The notes under the pieces were generated by a model, which made no database searches, was not told where the DNA came from, and saw only the letters and a list, made by a program, of their open reading frames with translations. Below are positions 52,578 through 60,860 of a DNA stretch of 62,126 nt, in pieces. Position numbers and translations under genes: made by a program. The stretch lies in the NCBI GenBank assembly GCA_021162615.1, contig JAGGYH010000098.1, positions 1 to 62,126 of the forward strand, read 5' to 3'. This DNA is from Candidatus Aminicenantota bacterium (GTDB taxonomy: Bacteria > Acidobacteriota > Aminicenantia > Aminicenantales > Aminicenantaceae). Position 1 is the stretch's first letter, and the number at the start of each line of letters is the position of its first letter.

Positions 52578-53753
52578 ATGGGCAGCAGAGACAGTATGAA
52601 AAATATAGCCGTTCTCGGATCCACCGGTTCAATCGGAAGAAGCACGCTTGAAATCATATCTCATCTCAAGGATAGTTTCCAGGTCGTGGGCCTTTCTGCG
52701 GGGAGAAACAAAGAACTTCTTTATAAGCAGATCAACTATTTTGAGCCCGAGATTGTTTCACTAAGTCATGAAAAAGATGCGGATGAGCTCAAAAAAATGA
52801 CATTCAGCCATAAGGTAAAAATAAGATACGGCCAGGAAGGCGCGGAAGAAGTGGCTGGTTACTCCAAGAACGACATCATTATCTCGGCTATAACCGGAAT
52901 CAAAGGATTAAGGCCTACGATAGCGGCTGTCAGGAGCGGAAAACGCGTCGGTCTTGCGAATAAAGAATCAATGGTCGCAGCCGGAGCGCTGATAAATAAG
53001 GAGGCATCAAAATCAGGAGCTGAGATCATTCCTGTGGACAGCGAACACAGCGGAGTTTTTCAATGTTTACACAAGGAAAATCTTCAAGACGTAAACAAAG
53101 TCATCCTTACGGCTTCCGGAGGGCCTTTTTTTCATTTGGACCAGAGAGACATTAAAAACCAGTCTGTGGAAGACGCCCTTAATCATCCCAGATGGAGTAT
53201 GGGAAAAAAAATTTCTATTGATTCTGCCACCATGATGAACAAAGGCCTTGAGCTGATTGAAGCCAAATGGCTGTTCAACCTCCCCCCTGAAAAACTGGAT
53301 GCGCTCATCCATCCGCAGAGTATTGTGCATTCTCTGGTGGAAATGAGAGACGGTTCTGTGCTGGCTCAGTTAAGCCTGACAGATATGAAAATCCCTATTC
53401 AATTCGCTCTGACATACCCGTACAGAAAGGAATCTGCACTGCCTTCATTGAATCTGAGCGAAGTGGGGTCTCTAGATTTTTATGAAGCGGATTTAAATAA
53501 GTTTCCCTTGCTCAGGCTTGCTTTTAAAGCTCTCAGAAAAGAACAGTATTTTTCAATAGCTTTTAATGCTTCCAATGAAAGCGCGGTCAATGCTTTTCTT
53601 AAGAGAGAAATCCATTTTTCTGATATATGGGAATTAGTTATTGAAGTGACAGAGGAGACAAATAAAATGGAAGTTAAAACAGTAGAAGATATCTTAAATC
53701 TAGACCAGGAAACCAGAGAGAAAATCCGGGATAAAATCAGGCGGAGATACTGA
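52578..53753 (+). CDS. dxr: 1-deoxy-D-xylulose 5-phosphate reductoisomerase
   Basis: 391 aa. Converts DXP to MEP with NADPH in the non-mevalonate isoprenoid pathway. The NADPH motif is KNIAVLGSTGSIGRSTLEII. GLANKESMVAAG, PVDSEHSGVFQCL (metal and substrate ligands), LTASGGPF, HPRWSMGKKISIDSATMMNKGLE and HPQSIVHSLVE are all present. The start may be ATG 52578 or, six codons later, ATG 52596 directly before KNIAV. rseP begins 1 nt after its stop. Confidence 0.96.
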   Translation: MGSRDSMKNIAVLGSTGSIGRSTLEIISHLKDSFQVVGLSAGRNKELLYKQINYFEPEIVSLSHEKDADELKKMTFSHKVKIRYGQEGAEEVAGYSKNDIIISAITGIKGLRPTIAAVRSGKRVGLANKESMVAAGALINKEASKSGAEIIPVDSEHSGVFQCLHKENLQDVNKVILTASGGPFFHLDQRDIKNQSVEDALNHPRWSMGKKISIDSATMMNKGLELIEAKWLFNLPPEKLDALIHPQSIVHSLVEMRDGSVLAQLSLTDMKIPIQFALTYPYRKESALPSLNLSEVGSLDFYEADLNKFPLLRLAFKALRKEQYFSIAFNASNESAVNAFLKREIHFSDIWELVIEVTEETNKMEVKTVEDILNLDQETREKIRDKIRRRY

Positions 53754-53754
53754 A

Positions 53755-55098
53755 ATGGGACCAATAATCGGAACAATAGCGGCCTTTATCATTGTGTTTG
53801 GGGTCCTTGTTTTTGCCCATGAGTTCGGTCATTTTTTCACGGCCAAGCTGGTAGGAATAAAAGTGACTGTCTTTTCATTCGGTTACGGAAAGAGACTTTT
53901 TGGTGTTAAAAAAGGGGATACGGATTACAGAGTGAGCCTGATACCTATGGGAGGGTATGTTAAGTTTGCCGGAGAGGAAGCCATGGTGGAAGGCTTATCC
54001 AAGCCCCAGGAACTTAAGCCCGGTGATTTCCTCAGCGCTAAAAGATGGCAGCGTTTTCTGGTCATATTGATGGGTCCTGTTATGAACATCGTTCTTGCGG
54101 TCGCTGTAATGTCTTTTATAAATATGGCCGGAGTTTCAGTACCTGTCTATCAGGACCAGGCCCCGGTTATCGGATGGATCGAGCCGGGCTCTCCTGCGGA
54201 AGAGGCAGGCCTTAAACCTGATGACAAAATATTAAAAATCAATAATAAAGAGACGGACACCTGGCAGGATGTGGAGCTGGCTGTTGGCTCAAAACCGGAG
54301 AAAACCATTAATATCAGTTTCATGAGGGGAAGCGAAGTCCTGGATGTTGCTTTAAAAACAGAGAGCCGGACCCGGTATAACATGGGATATGCCGGTTTTT
54401 TCGGAAAGGTGTTGACTCAGGTTCAGATGGTTGCCCCTGGCTCCCCGGCTGAAAAAGAGGGGCTTAAACCGGGTGATGTTATTTTAGCTATAGAGCAAGA
54501 ACCGGTGTTTTACTACCAGTTCACTGATGTTATTGAAAAAAATGCTGGGAAGGAATTGACTTTTTTGATCCGGAGAAACGGAGAGGAAAAACAACTGAAC
54601 ATCACTCCCGTAGCAGAGGGGGGCAGAGGAAGGATTGGAGTCAGGCTTACACTTGAATCATCCATTGAACAGTACGGTTTCTTTGCTTCGATATCCGAAA
54701 GCTTCAGATACAATATAGAATTGATGTCAATGGTGTTTAATTTCCTGAAGGAACTTGTTACAGGGGAAACCCCGGCCTCTCAGGTCGGAGGGCCTATTGA
54801 AATAGCCAATATTTCTTATATGGCGTTGAGAGGCGGATTTCTTTCGCTTCTGGGATGGATCGCGTTCATAAGCCTTCAACTGGGGATCATCAACCTTTTT
54901 CCCATACCGGTCCTGGACGGGGGGCAGATACTCGTTCTTGTATTAGAAGGGATATTCAGAAGGGAATTCAGCCCCAAAGTAAAGCAGATCATTATGCAGA
55001 TCGGTTTTGCCATGTTCATTGTTATCATTGTTTTTGTCATTCTCAATGATGTGGTGAAGCGTTTACCTAACGGGTGGGAGAGCCTGCTGCCATGGTGA
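53755..55098 (+). CDS. rseP: Site-2 zinc metalloprotease RseP
   Basis: 447 aa intramembrane protease that releases anti-sigma factors or clears signal peptides. The active site H22-E23-F-G-H26 in TM1 and the distal ligand D388 in FPIPVLDGGQ are present. Between them lie two PDZ-like domains: APVIGWIEPGSPAEEAGLKPDDKIL (about 135-215) and QMVAPGSPAEKEGLKPGDVIL (about 220-305). Membrane segments are near 5-25, 100-120, 365-390 and 420-440. It is in operon with dxr. A repeat block separates it from ispG. Confidence 0.94.
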   Translation: MGPIIGTIAAFIIVFGVLVFAHEFGHFFTAKLVGIKVTVFSFGYGKRLFGVKKGDTDYRVSLIPMGGYVKFAGEEAMVEGLSKPQELKPGDFLSAKRWQRFLVILMGPVMNIVLAVAVMSFINMAGVSVPVYQDQAPVIGWIEPGSPAEEAGLKPDDKILKINNKETDTWQDVELAVGSKPEKTINISFMRGSEVLDVALKTESRTRYNMGYAGFFGKVLTQVQMVAPGSPAEKEGLKPGDVILAIEQEPVFYYQFTDVIEKNAGKELTFLIRRNGEEKQLNITPVAEGGRGRIGVRLTLESSIEQYGFFASISESFRYNIELMSMVFNFLKELVTGETPASQVGGPIEIANISYMALRGGFLSLLGWIAFISLQLGIINLFPIPVLDGGQILVLVLEGIFRREFSPKVKQIIMQIGFAMFIVIIVFVILNDVVKRLPNGWESLLPW

Positions 55099-55100
55099 TA

Positions 55101-55193
55101 TCAAGTGAATGTTCTTGAAAAAAACTTGTACATAGCTGAAAATGGATTGATGATAAAAATGTCGCCATTTTTTTATGAATAGGTCAGGAAAGT
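55101..55193. repeat. 93-bp direct repeat, copy 1
   Basis: Identical to 55358-55450 over all 93 bases, by base-by-base reading. Contains one arm and end of family A (GTCGCCATTTTTTTATG, then AATAGGTCAGGAAAGT). Confidence 0.93.
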
Positions 55194-55357
55194 CTGAGTT
55201 ATTCACGATTCGAGGTTGATGCAGATGCGAGGCACAGGGTATGAAGTCGTGGTATTTCACTGCGAATGCCCTGTAACGAAGCAGATGCGGCGAGATCGGA
55301 TCGCCTTAATGGTAAAAAAATGGCGATTAGGATAGGAAACAAAAACAAGAAAAATGT
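55194..55357 (-). repeat. Family A core (copy R13, with 55358-55450)
   Basis: The right half of family A in minus orientation: TTATTCACGATTCGAGG, GATGCGAGGCACAGGGTA, ATGCCCTGTAACGAAGC and GGTAAAAAAATGGCGATTA. Together with 55358-55450 it makes one complete family A element of about 257 bp upstream of ispG. The 350-bp rseP-ispG gap holds nothing else. Confidence 0.85.
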
Positions 55358-55450
55358 TCAAGTGAATGTTCTTGAAAAAAACTTGTACATAGCTGAAAAT
55401 GGATTGATGATAAAAATGTCGCCATTTTTTTATGAATAGGTCAGGAAAGT
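55358..55450. repeat. 93-bp direct repeat, copy 2
   Basis: Second perfect copy of 55101-55193. Its last two bases are the first two of the ispG GTG start codon, and TCAGGA within it is the only SD-like sequence for ispG. Confidence 0.93.
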
Positions 55451-56522
55451 GGAATTTAAGAGAAGACCTACAAGACAGATTAAAATAGGAGATGTTCTCA
55501 TAGGAGGCGGAGCCCCTATCGTGGTCCAGTCCATGACCAAAACCGATACAAGGGATACTCAGGCAACCGTTTCACAGATCAACAGCCTTGCAATAGCGGG
55601 ATGTGAGCTGGTAAGGGTTGCTGTCCCTGATGAAGAAGCAGTGGAATCTTTGGGGGAAATCATAAAAAGGGTGAGCCTTCCTGTGATAGCTGATATCCAT
55701 TTTGACAATTATCTGGCTGTCAGCTCCATAAAGAAGGGTGTACACGGGCTTCGCATCAATCCAGGGAATATCGGCTCGAGAGCAAGGGTAAAAGAAGTGG
55801 TGGATGCTGCAAAAGGAGAAGGAATCCCCATTCGAATAGGTGTCAATTCAGGGTCTCTGGAAAAAGATATATTGAAGAAATACGGGGGGGCAAGCCCGGA
55901 AGCGATGGTCGAGAGCGCATTAAAGCATATCCGAATGGTTGAAGACATGGGATTTCATCTTATAAAAGTATCTGTTAAAGCCTCGGATATTCGGCGTACC
56001 TGGGAATCCTTAAAGCTTCTGGCTGAACATGTTGATTATCCTTTCCATGCGGGAATCACAGAAGCCGGGACACTGTTTTCAGGAAGCGTGAAGTCTTCAG
56101 CCGGGCTGGCTTTGATCCTAAAGGACGGACTGGCTGATACCATTCGTGTTTCCTTAACAGACTCCCCGGAGTTAGAGGTCCGTACAGCTTATATGATTCT
56201 CTCAAGCCTGGGGTTGAGAAAAAGAGGGCTTAATTTTGTTTCCTGCCCTGTTTGCGGCCGGTGCAGAGTGAAACTTCCTGAGATCGCGGACAGCATAGAA
56301 AACAGGATTAAAGATATCAAAGAACCCATTACGGTCGCTGTTATGGGGTGTGAAGTCAATGGACCGGGAGAGGCCAGAGAGGCGGATATCGGTATAGCGT
56401 GCGGGAAAGGGTTCGGGTTGATATTCAAGCACGGAAAGCCTCTGCGTAAGGTCAATGCTGAGAATATGGTGGATGAGTTCGTGAAAGAGGTACAGGCTGT
56501 GGTTAAGGATATGAGGAAGTAA
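55449..56522 (+). CDS. ispG: (E)-4-hydroxy-3-methylbut-2-enyl-diphosphate synthase
   Basis: 357 aa. Fe-S enzyme converting MEcPP to HMBPP, the penultimate MEP-pathway step. The TIM-barrel half begins TRQIKIGDVLIGGGAPIVVQSMTKTDT. The Fe4S4 cysteines are visible in FVSCPVCGRC, with a distal Cys in AVMGCEVNGPGEA. GTG 55449 aligns with family N-termini. TCAGGA upstream (from the repeat) serves as SD. The stop TAA lies inside a family B terminal inverted repeat. Its 5' end is separated from rseP by a repeat, so it may depend on read-through. Confidence 0.95.
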   Translation: MEFKRRPTRQIKIGDVLIGGGAPIVVQSMTKTDTRDTQATVSQINSLAIAGCELVRVAVPDEEAVESLGEIIKRVSLPVIADIHFDNYLAVSSIKKGVHGLRINPGNIGSRARVKEVVDAAKGEGIPIRIGVNSGSLEKDILKKYGGASPEAMVESALKHIRMVEDMGFHLIKVSVKASDIRRTWESLKLLAEHVDYPFHAGITEAGTLFSGSVKSSAGLALILKDGLADTIRVSLTDSPELEVRTAYMILSSLGLRKRGLNFVSCPVCGRCRVKLPEIADSIENRIKDIKEPITVAVMGCEVNGPGEAREADIGIACGKGFGLIFKHGKPLRKVNAENMVDEFVKEVQAVVKDMRK

Positions 56523-56706
56523 TTCAGGTATGGCTTGTGCTCCCTTCAGATTTTTAACGCCATTCTTCTTCGTTTTTCTCGGCTCCTGCGTAACTCCCCC
56601 CGTCCGTGGGTCAGACATACTCGTCGTCCGGCTTCGCCGGATGCCCTCGAAAAGCCTCATCCGAAGGCTAAATCTTCAATGTCGCTTCAGCCACACCTGA
56701 ATTACT
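56518..56706 (+). repeat. Family B repeat without A' insertion (copy R14)
   Basis: About 189 bp. AAGTAATTCAGGTATGGC (56518) and the complement of AAGTAATTCAGGTGTGGC form 18-bp inverted ends with one mismatch. The body matches both B halves of the 14.8-kb copy. Instead of A' the centre has a short hairpin (TCCGGCTTCGCCGGA). The left end overlaps the ispG stop codon. Confidence 0.85.
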
Positions 56707-56718
56707 TGAGTTTAAAAG

Positions 56719-56752
56719 GTAGTATGGCTTGTGCTCCCTTCAGATTTCAGAT
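56719..56752 (+). repeat. Fragment of family B left end
   Basis: GTATGGCTTGTGCTCCC, then TTCAGATTTCAGA. It abuts the end of the broken dehydrogenase gene and contains its TGA stop (minus strand). Confidence 0.65.
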
Positions 56753-57485
56753 TTTGTTGACGGGATTGATGGGTTTTTTCCCTGAGAGAACGTGAACCAG
56801 GTTTTTAGCCGCCATCATGGACATTTGAGCCCGTGTTTCAAAGCTTGCGCTTCCTATATGAGGCAGCAAAACCACATTGTCGAGAGACAGCAGTCTTTCT
56901 TCAATTTCAGGCTCGTTCTCGTAAACGTCTAAACCCGCTCCCCAAAGGTTTCCCTTTTCCAGAGCTTCGGCCAGTGCTTTTTCTTCGACTACAGGGCCGC
57001 GGGATACGTTCACCAGGATAGCCTGTTTTTTCATCAGGTGGATGTTTTCCCTTCAGATCTTTCCCCAGAAAAAGGTCAAGCTCCCAGTTCTTATATTTTT
57101 TTTGCCTGGTGAACCGGTCGGCCTGGGGAATTTTCCTTGCCACGGAGAGAATAAGAGCCCAGGCCAGGTCAGCTGTGGTGTCTGTTAGTACTCCGGGAGT
57201 GTTTGTGACAGTGATCCCTTTGGAAGCAGCATAAGAAACGTCTATGTTGTTGTATCCGACAGCGCAGTTGGCGATTATTTTTAAATCAGGGGCTGCATCG
57301 ATAACCTCTTTATCGATTTGATCGACCAGCAGGGACACAAGTCCTTGTTTGTCTTTAATTCCGGATATGATTTCTTTTTTTGTGGGATAATTATCTGTGC
57401 CTGCCACCTGAAAACGGATATGTTTTTTCAGGTATTCCATGGCTTCAGGGAGAAGTTTTTTTGTGAGTAAAGCGTTCGCTTTCAT
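56747..57485 (-). pseudogene. D-2-hydroxyacid dehydrogenase (glyoxylate/glycerate type), internally deleted and frameshifted
   Basis: The N-terminal part (57485 to about 57045, about 147 aa) ends at LFLGKDLKGK. The C-terminal part continues in another frame (from about 57040 to 56747) with MKKQAILVNVSRGPVVEE, WGAGLDVYENEP and LLPHIGSASFETRAQM. Related enzymes have about 85 more residues here, including the NAD-binding GxGxxG loop and an Arg of the active site. About 250 bp are missing and the frame is lost. The product cannot bind NAD. The flanks are well preserved, so the damage looks recent, or an assembly error. Its end lies in a family B fragment. Confidence 0.85.
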
Positions 57486-57496
57486 GTCAGTCTCTC

Positions 57497-58198
57497 CTAT
57501 TGCAGAAAAGGGTAAAAAATTTCTTTGATCTTATTATCGAATTTTATTTTTGTAAAACCGGTTTTATGAAAAGCAGGGTTCACAATATCCGATACCACCA
57601 TGACAGCCGCCGCCTTTACTTGGTAATATTCAGCAAGGGCGAACACGGATGATGTTTCCATATCTACTAATTCGATATTTTTTGTTTGCTTGTCTGTAAG
57701 CCATTCCTTTGTTTCCTTATACGGGGCATCCGTGGTAACTATGGAAGCTGTTTTAAGGACAGAGTTGTTTGATTTAAGCTTTTCCCTTATTTCCTCGGAT
57801 AAATCTTCAGAAGAAAAGAATTCGCTTTTAAAAGGGATGTAATGTGAAGAGGTTCCTTCTTCGGACAGAGCTTTTTTTACTATGAACGAATCAAAAAGAT
57901 TTATGTCTTTTGTGAGTCCTCCGCAAAATCCCAAAACAAGGATTTCATTGATACCGGAACATATGAGAGGCTCTATGACCAAAACCGAAGCAGGTGCTCC
58001 GATCCCTCCCAAGAGGACAACTTTGTTCTTGAATATGTAAAGATGTGAAAACAGAAAGTTTTGTTTTTTTGCGGCATTTTTTTCTAAATGTGTTTTTATG
58101 ACCTTGCTTGGAGTATCAGCAGGAATAAAGACAGCTCTCCGGCAGTTTAGAGGCTTTATTTCAGGCGGCTTCACAAGGGATGATGTGTTTTTCTGCAT
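57497..58198 (-). CDS. Nucleoside phosphorylase family protein (PNP/UDP type)
   Basis: 233 aa. GGIGAPASVLVIEPLICSGINEILVLGFCGGL corresponds to the phosphate/substrate-binding core, and ELVDMETSSVFALAEYYQVKAAAVMVVSDI carries the Met-Glu ribose-binding pair. It cleaves a purine or uridine nucleoside with phosphate, with the base preference unclear. ATG 58198 has a GAGGGAG SD. An upstream in-frame start at 58303 would translate family B repeat and is rejected. It lies 11 nt upstream of the broken dehydrogenase on the same strand. Confidence 0.82.
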   Translation of the reverse strand: MQKNTSSLVKPPEIKPLNCRRAVFIPADTPSKVIKTHLEKNAAKKQNFLFSHLYIFKNKVVLLGGIGAPASVLVIEPLICSGINEILVLGFCGGLTKDINLFDSFIVKKALSEEGTSSHYIPFKSEFFSSEDLSEEIREKLKSNNSVLKTASIVTTDAPYKETKEWLTDKQTKNIELVDMETSSVFALAEYYQVKAAAVMVVSDIVNPAFHKTGFTKIKFDNKIKEIFYPFLQ

Positions 58199-58243
58199 CA
58201 GAATTTTCTCCCTCAAAATAACAAAAACAAGGCGAATAGTAAA

Positions 58244-58267
58244 ATGAAATTCAGGTATGGCTTGTGC
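58244..58267 (+). repeat. Solitary family B end (copy R15)
   Basis: ATGAAATTCAGGTATGGC followed by TTGTGC is the left terminus of family B with nothing beyond it. The TTGTGC is at -35 spacing for the gene at 58297. Confidence 0.75.
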
Positions 58268-58290
58268 GCAGTGATGGAATGGATTAGAAT
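58262..58290 (+). promoter_or_regulatory. Putative promoter of the parB-like/spl-like pair
   Basis: TTGTGC (58262-58267, inside the family B end), a 17-nt spacer and TAGAAT (58285-58290), then 6 nt to the ATG at 58297. Predicts a leaderless transcript. Confidence 0.45.
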
Positions 58291-58296
58291 TGCAGT

Positions 58297-59262
58297 ATGA
58301 CAAACATGAAGTTTACCCAGATAGACACAGGCACAATCAATACAAAGGAGAGAAGATTCCAGATTTCACCTTATTTCTCTGTAGATTCTCTCGTCCTTTC
58401 CATTAAAAAAACAGGATTATTGAATCCGCCTGTCATAACAAAAAGGGAAGAAAAACATGTTATTGTTTCAGGCTGGAGAAGAATATTTGCCTGCAGAGAA
58501 CTATCGATCCCTTCTATCCCTGTGTTTGTTATGGATGAGACAAAAGACCTTGAAGCGTTTAAAGTCCCTGTTTTTGAGAATTTATCCATAAGGGATTACA
58601 CACAGATCGAAAAAGCCGCAGTTATAAGAAAACTTGATGGCTTTGGCGAGTCTCCGGAGAACATCATTCAAAGATATCTGCCTCTTTTAAAGGCCCCTCC
58701 CACGCGGGAGGTTATGGATGCTTATATTAAGATCGACCGGCTCAATGAAAATATAAAGGAAACAGCCCATAATAAAAAGTGGCCGTTTGCAACCTTAGAG
58801 CTCATGACAGAATGGACTGAAAGAGAAAGGCAGGGCCTTTTTCCGTTTGTAAAAGAATTGAGTCTTAACAAGCAAAAAGAGCTGATAGAAAACCTTTTTG
58901 AAGTTTCCAGAAAAAAAGGTATTTCCGTTCAAAGCATATTAAGCTCCGGAGAGTTTGCAAAGGTGCAGAAAGACATCAGCCTTTCTCCAATGCAAAAAGC
59001 GGAAAAAATCCGCTTGTTAGCAAGAACGCAGAGATATCCTTCCCTCAGCTCATGGAAAGAAGCGTTTGAAAAGGTCAGTGAGAATCTGAACCTTCCTGAG
59101 GAGATAGCTGTGATCCCTTCAAAGTTTTTTGAGGATGAGGTCATTTCAATACGATTGAATGTCAAAAATAAAAAAGAATTAGAAAAATACGCTGATAAAC
59201 TCAAAGAGCTGTCTTCAAAAAAAGAAATTTCTCTTCTTTTTAATCCATTCTCTCATGATTAA
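58297..59262 (+). CDS. ParB N-terminal-domain protein
   Basis: 321 aa. A ParB/Spo0J-like nuclease/CTPase domain lies at about 15-110. Box I is GLLNPPVITKREEKHVIVSGWRR (S58-G-W-R-R62), with a later ENLSIRDYTQIEKA. The middle is helical, like the ParB HTH part, and the C-terminus is Lys/Glu-rich. It is unlikely to be the chromosomal ParB: no parA is adjacent, and it overlaps by 8 nt an SPL-like radical SAM gene, which suggests a joint function. A second Met lies three codons in. Target and function unknown. Confidence 0.75.
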   Translation: MTNMKFTQIDTGTINTKERRFQISPYFSVDSLVLSIKKTGLLNPPVITKREEKHVIVSGWRRIFACRELSIPSIPVFVMDETKDLEAFKVPVFENLSIRDYTQIEKAAVIRKLDGFGESPENIIQRYLPLLKAPPTREVMDAYIKIDRLNENIKETAHNKKWPFATLELMTEWTERERQGLFPFVKELSLNKQKELIENLFEVSRKKGISVQSILSSGEFAKVQKDISLSPMQKAEKIRLLARTQRYPSLSSWKEAFEKVSENLNLPEEIAVIPSKFFEDEVISIRLNVKNKKELEKYADKLKELSSKKEISLLFNPFSHD

Positions 59263-60370
59263 GCCGCACACTCAAATCAAAAAGGTCTTCATTGAAAAAG
59301 GAAGCCTCCAGTATCCTCTTGCCCAAAAAGTGTTGAAAAACTTAGGCCCTGTTCCCGTAGAGATAATAAATGATGAGGAGGAAGTTATTGAAAAGTATAA
59401 CCTGCTTAAAGATCCTGTCGGAGAGGGGAAAAAAGCTCTTCTGTTAAAGCCGTTGAAAGGCGATTTCATTAAACCCTGTCCGTGCACTCCTCATTACCTT
59501 GGATGCAATTATTACATAATAAACACAGACCTGAATTGTCCCATGGATTGTACTTACTGTATCCTGCAGCACTATCTTGATAATCCTGTGATGGTATCAC
59601 ACGTCAACACAAATGACCTATGGGAACAGCTGGATCGGTTTCTGTACCAGCACAGGAGCCGGTTTATTCGCATTGGGACAGGGGAGTTGGGTGATTCGCT
59701 GGCCCTGGATGATATCACAGAGCGTTCCAAAGAGTTTATTGCCTATTTCAGAGAAAAGACCAGGGTGAATTTCGAACTTAAAACGAAGACTATAAATACA
59801 GACAACATCCTCTGTGAGAAACCGGCTGATAACATCATCATTGCATGGTCACTCAACACAGAACTTATGGCGAAGAAAGAAGAAAAGGGTGCTCCTGCGG
59901 TTAAAGACAGGATCGAGGCCGCATATGAAGTGCAGAAAAAAGGCTTTAGAGTCGCCTTTCACTTTGACCCGTTGATTTTATATAGGGGATGGGAGCAGGA
60001 TTACAGGGATATTATAGACAGGCTGTTTTCCAGGATAGATCCGTCCGGGATAGCCTGGATAAGCATAGGGTCGCTGCGGTTTCCCAAACCGCTTAAAACC
60101 CTGATCAGAAAGAGGTTCCCTTTGAGTCAAATAATCTACGAAGAGATGGTGGGGGGAAAGGACGGCAAGTTAAGATATTTCAAGCCGATGCGGCTAAAGC
60201 TGTATCAGGATATAGTCAGAGATATCCGTTCCTGTGGCGGGAAAGGAGTGCCGCTTTATTTTTGTATGGAGAGTAATGAAATATGGAGGAAGATACTCAA
60301 TAAAGAACCTGGGAGTAAAGAGGAAGTCGAAGCCTTCCTTTCTTTACTCCCAAGATTTAAAGCAACTTAA
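59255..60370 (+). CDS. SPL-family radical SAM protein (DNA photolyase-like, COG1533 type)
   Basis: 371 aa. The radical SAM cluster motif C95-x3-C99-x2-C102 (CPMDCTYC) follows another Cys-containing segment (PCPCTPHYLGC) near 73-82, as in spore photoproduct lyases. IRIGTGELGDSLALDD and later WISIGSLRFP are family-like. Spore photoproduct lyase reverses thymine dimers of spores. A non-sporulating diderm is not expected to need that, so the substrate may differ. Overlapped by the ParB-like gene; its last codons form a strong hairpin (60311-60351). Confidence 0.85.
   Translation: MIKPHTQIKKVFIEKGSLQYPLAQKVLKNLGPVPVEIINDEEEVIEKYNLLKDPVGEGKKALLLKPLKGDFIKPCPCTPHYLGCNYYIINTDLNCPMDCTYCILQHYLDNPVMVSHVNTNDLWEQLDRFLYQHRSRFIRIGTGELGDSLALDDITERSKEFIAYFREKTRVNFELKTKTINTDNILCEKPADNIIIAWSLNTELMAKKEEKGAPAVKDRIEAAYEVQKKGFRVAFHFDPLILYRGWEQDYRDIIDRLFSRIDPSGIAWISIGSLRFPKPLKTLIRKRFPLSQIIYEEMVGGKDGKLRYFKPMRLKLYQDIVRDIRSCGGKGVPLYFCMESNEIWRKILNKEPGSKEEVEAFLSLLPRFKAT
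60311..60351 (-). terminator. Hairpin at the spl-like 3' end, possible terminator of the tonB-exbBD operon
   Basis: GGGAGTAAAG (60311-60320) pairs perfectly with CTTTACTCCC (60342-60351), and GGAAG/CTTCC extends it inside. On the minus strand a weak T-rich stretch (TTCTTTATT) follows, 30 nt past the exbD stop. There is no T-run on the plus strand. Confidence 0.4.
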
Positions 60371-60382
60371 ACATATGCTTGA

Positions 60383-60811
60383 TTATTTGATTGTCTCTGC
60401 TTTTTTATCAGTGATAATTCCGATATCCTCTACGCCGGCATTTTTCATTGTTCCGATGAGCTCAACGATGTTTCCGAAATCTAGATCCTGGTCTGCCTTT
60501 AAATAGAGTTTTTTGTCAGTAGCCTGCATCAAAGCGTCTTCCAAGAGGATTTGGAGTGGGTTTCTATCATCAACTTTTTGGTCATTAACGAACAATGTGC
60601 CGTCTTTTTTTATGTAGAGAATGACATCAGGATTATCAGGCATTTCTATTGTGTTTGAGGCGACAGGAAGCTTTAGATCAACGCCTTGTTGGACCAGAGG
60701 GGTTACGACCATGAAAATAATCAATAGAACAAGCAGCACATCACAAAGAGGGACAACATTAGGTTCAGCATTGACAGCTTCTTTCTTCATTTTAAGAGCT
60801 TTAAGACCCAT
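60383..60811 (-). CDS. exbD: Biopolymer transport protein ExbD/TolR
   Basis: 142 aa. One membrane segment carries the proton-pathway Asp (NVVPLCDVLLVLLIIFMVVTPLVQQG), followed by a periplasmic domain (LYIKKDGTLFVNDQKV, then LYLKADQDLDFGNIVELIGTMKNAGVEDIGIITD). With ExbB it uses proton flow to energise TonB. It lies 49 nt after exbB. The genes are arranged tonB-exbB-exbD. Confidence 0.92.
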   Translation of the reverse strand: MGLKALKMKKEAVNAEPNVVPLCDVLLVLLIIFMVVTPLVQQGVDLKLPVASNTIEMPDNPDVILYIKKDGTLFVNDQKVDDRNPLQILLEDALMQATDKKLYLKADQDLDFGNIVELIGTMKNAGVEDIGIITDKKAETIK

Positions 60812-60860
60812 TTTATACCTCTTTCAAAAATTTATATTTTTAACAACGTCTTTGTTGGAC

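Noticed and set aside
58204..58303. N-terminal extension of the nucleoside phosphorylase from 58303
   Set aside because: The extra residues come from a family B end. ATG 58198 has a good SD and fits family length.
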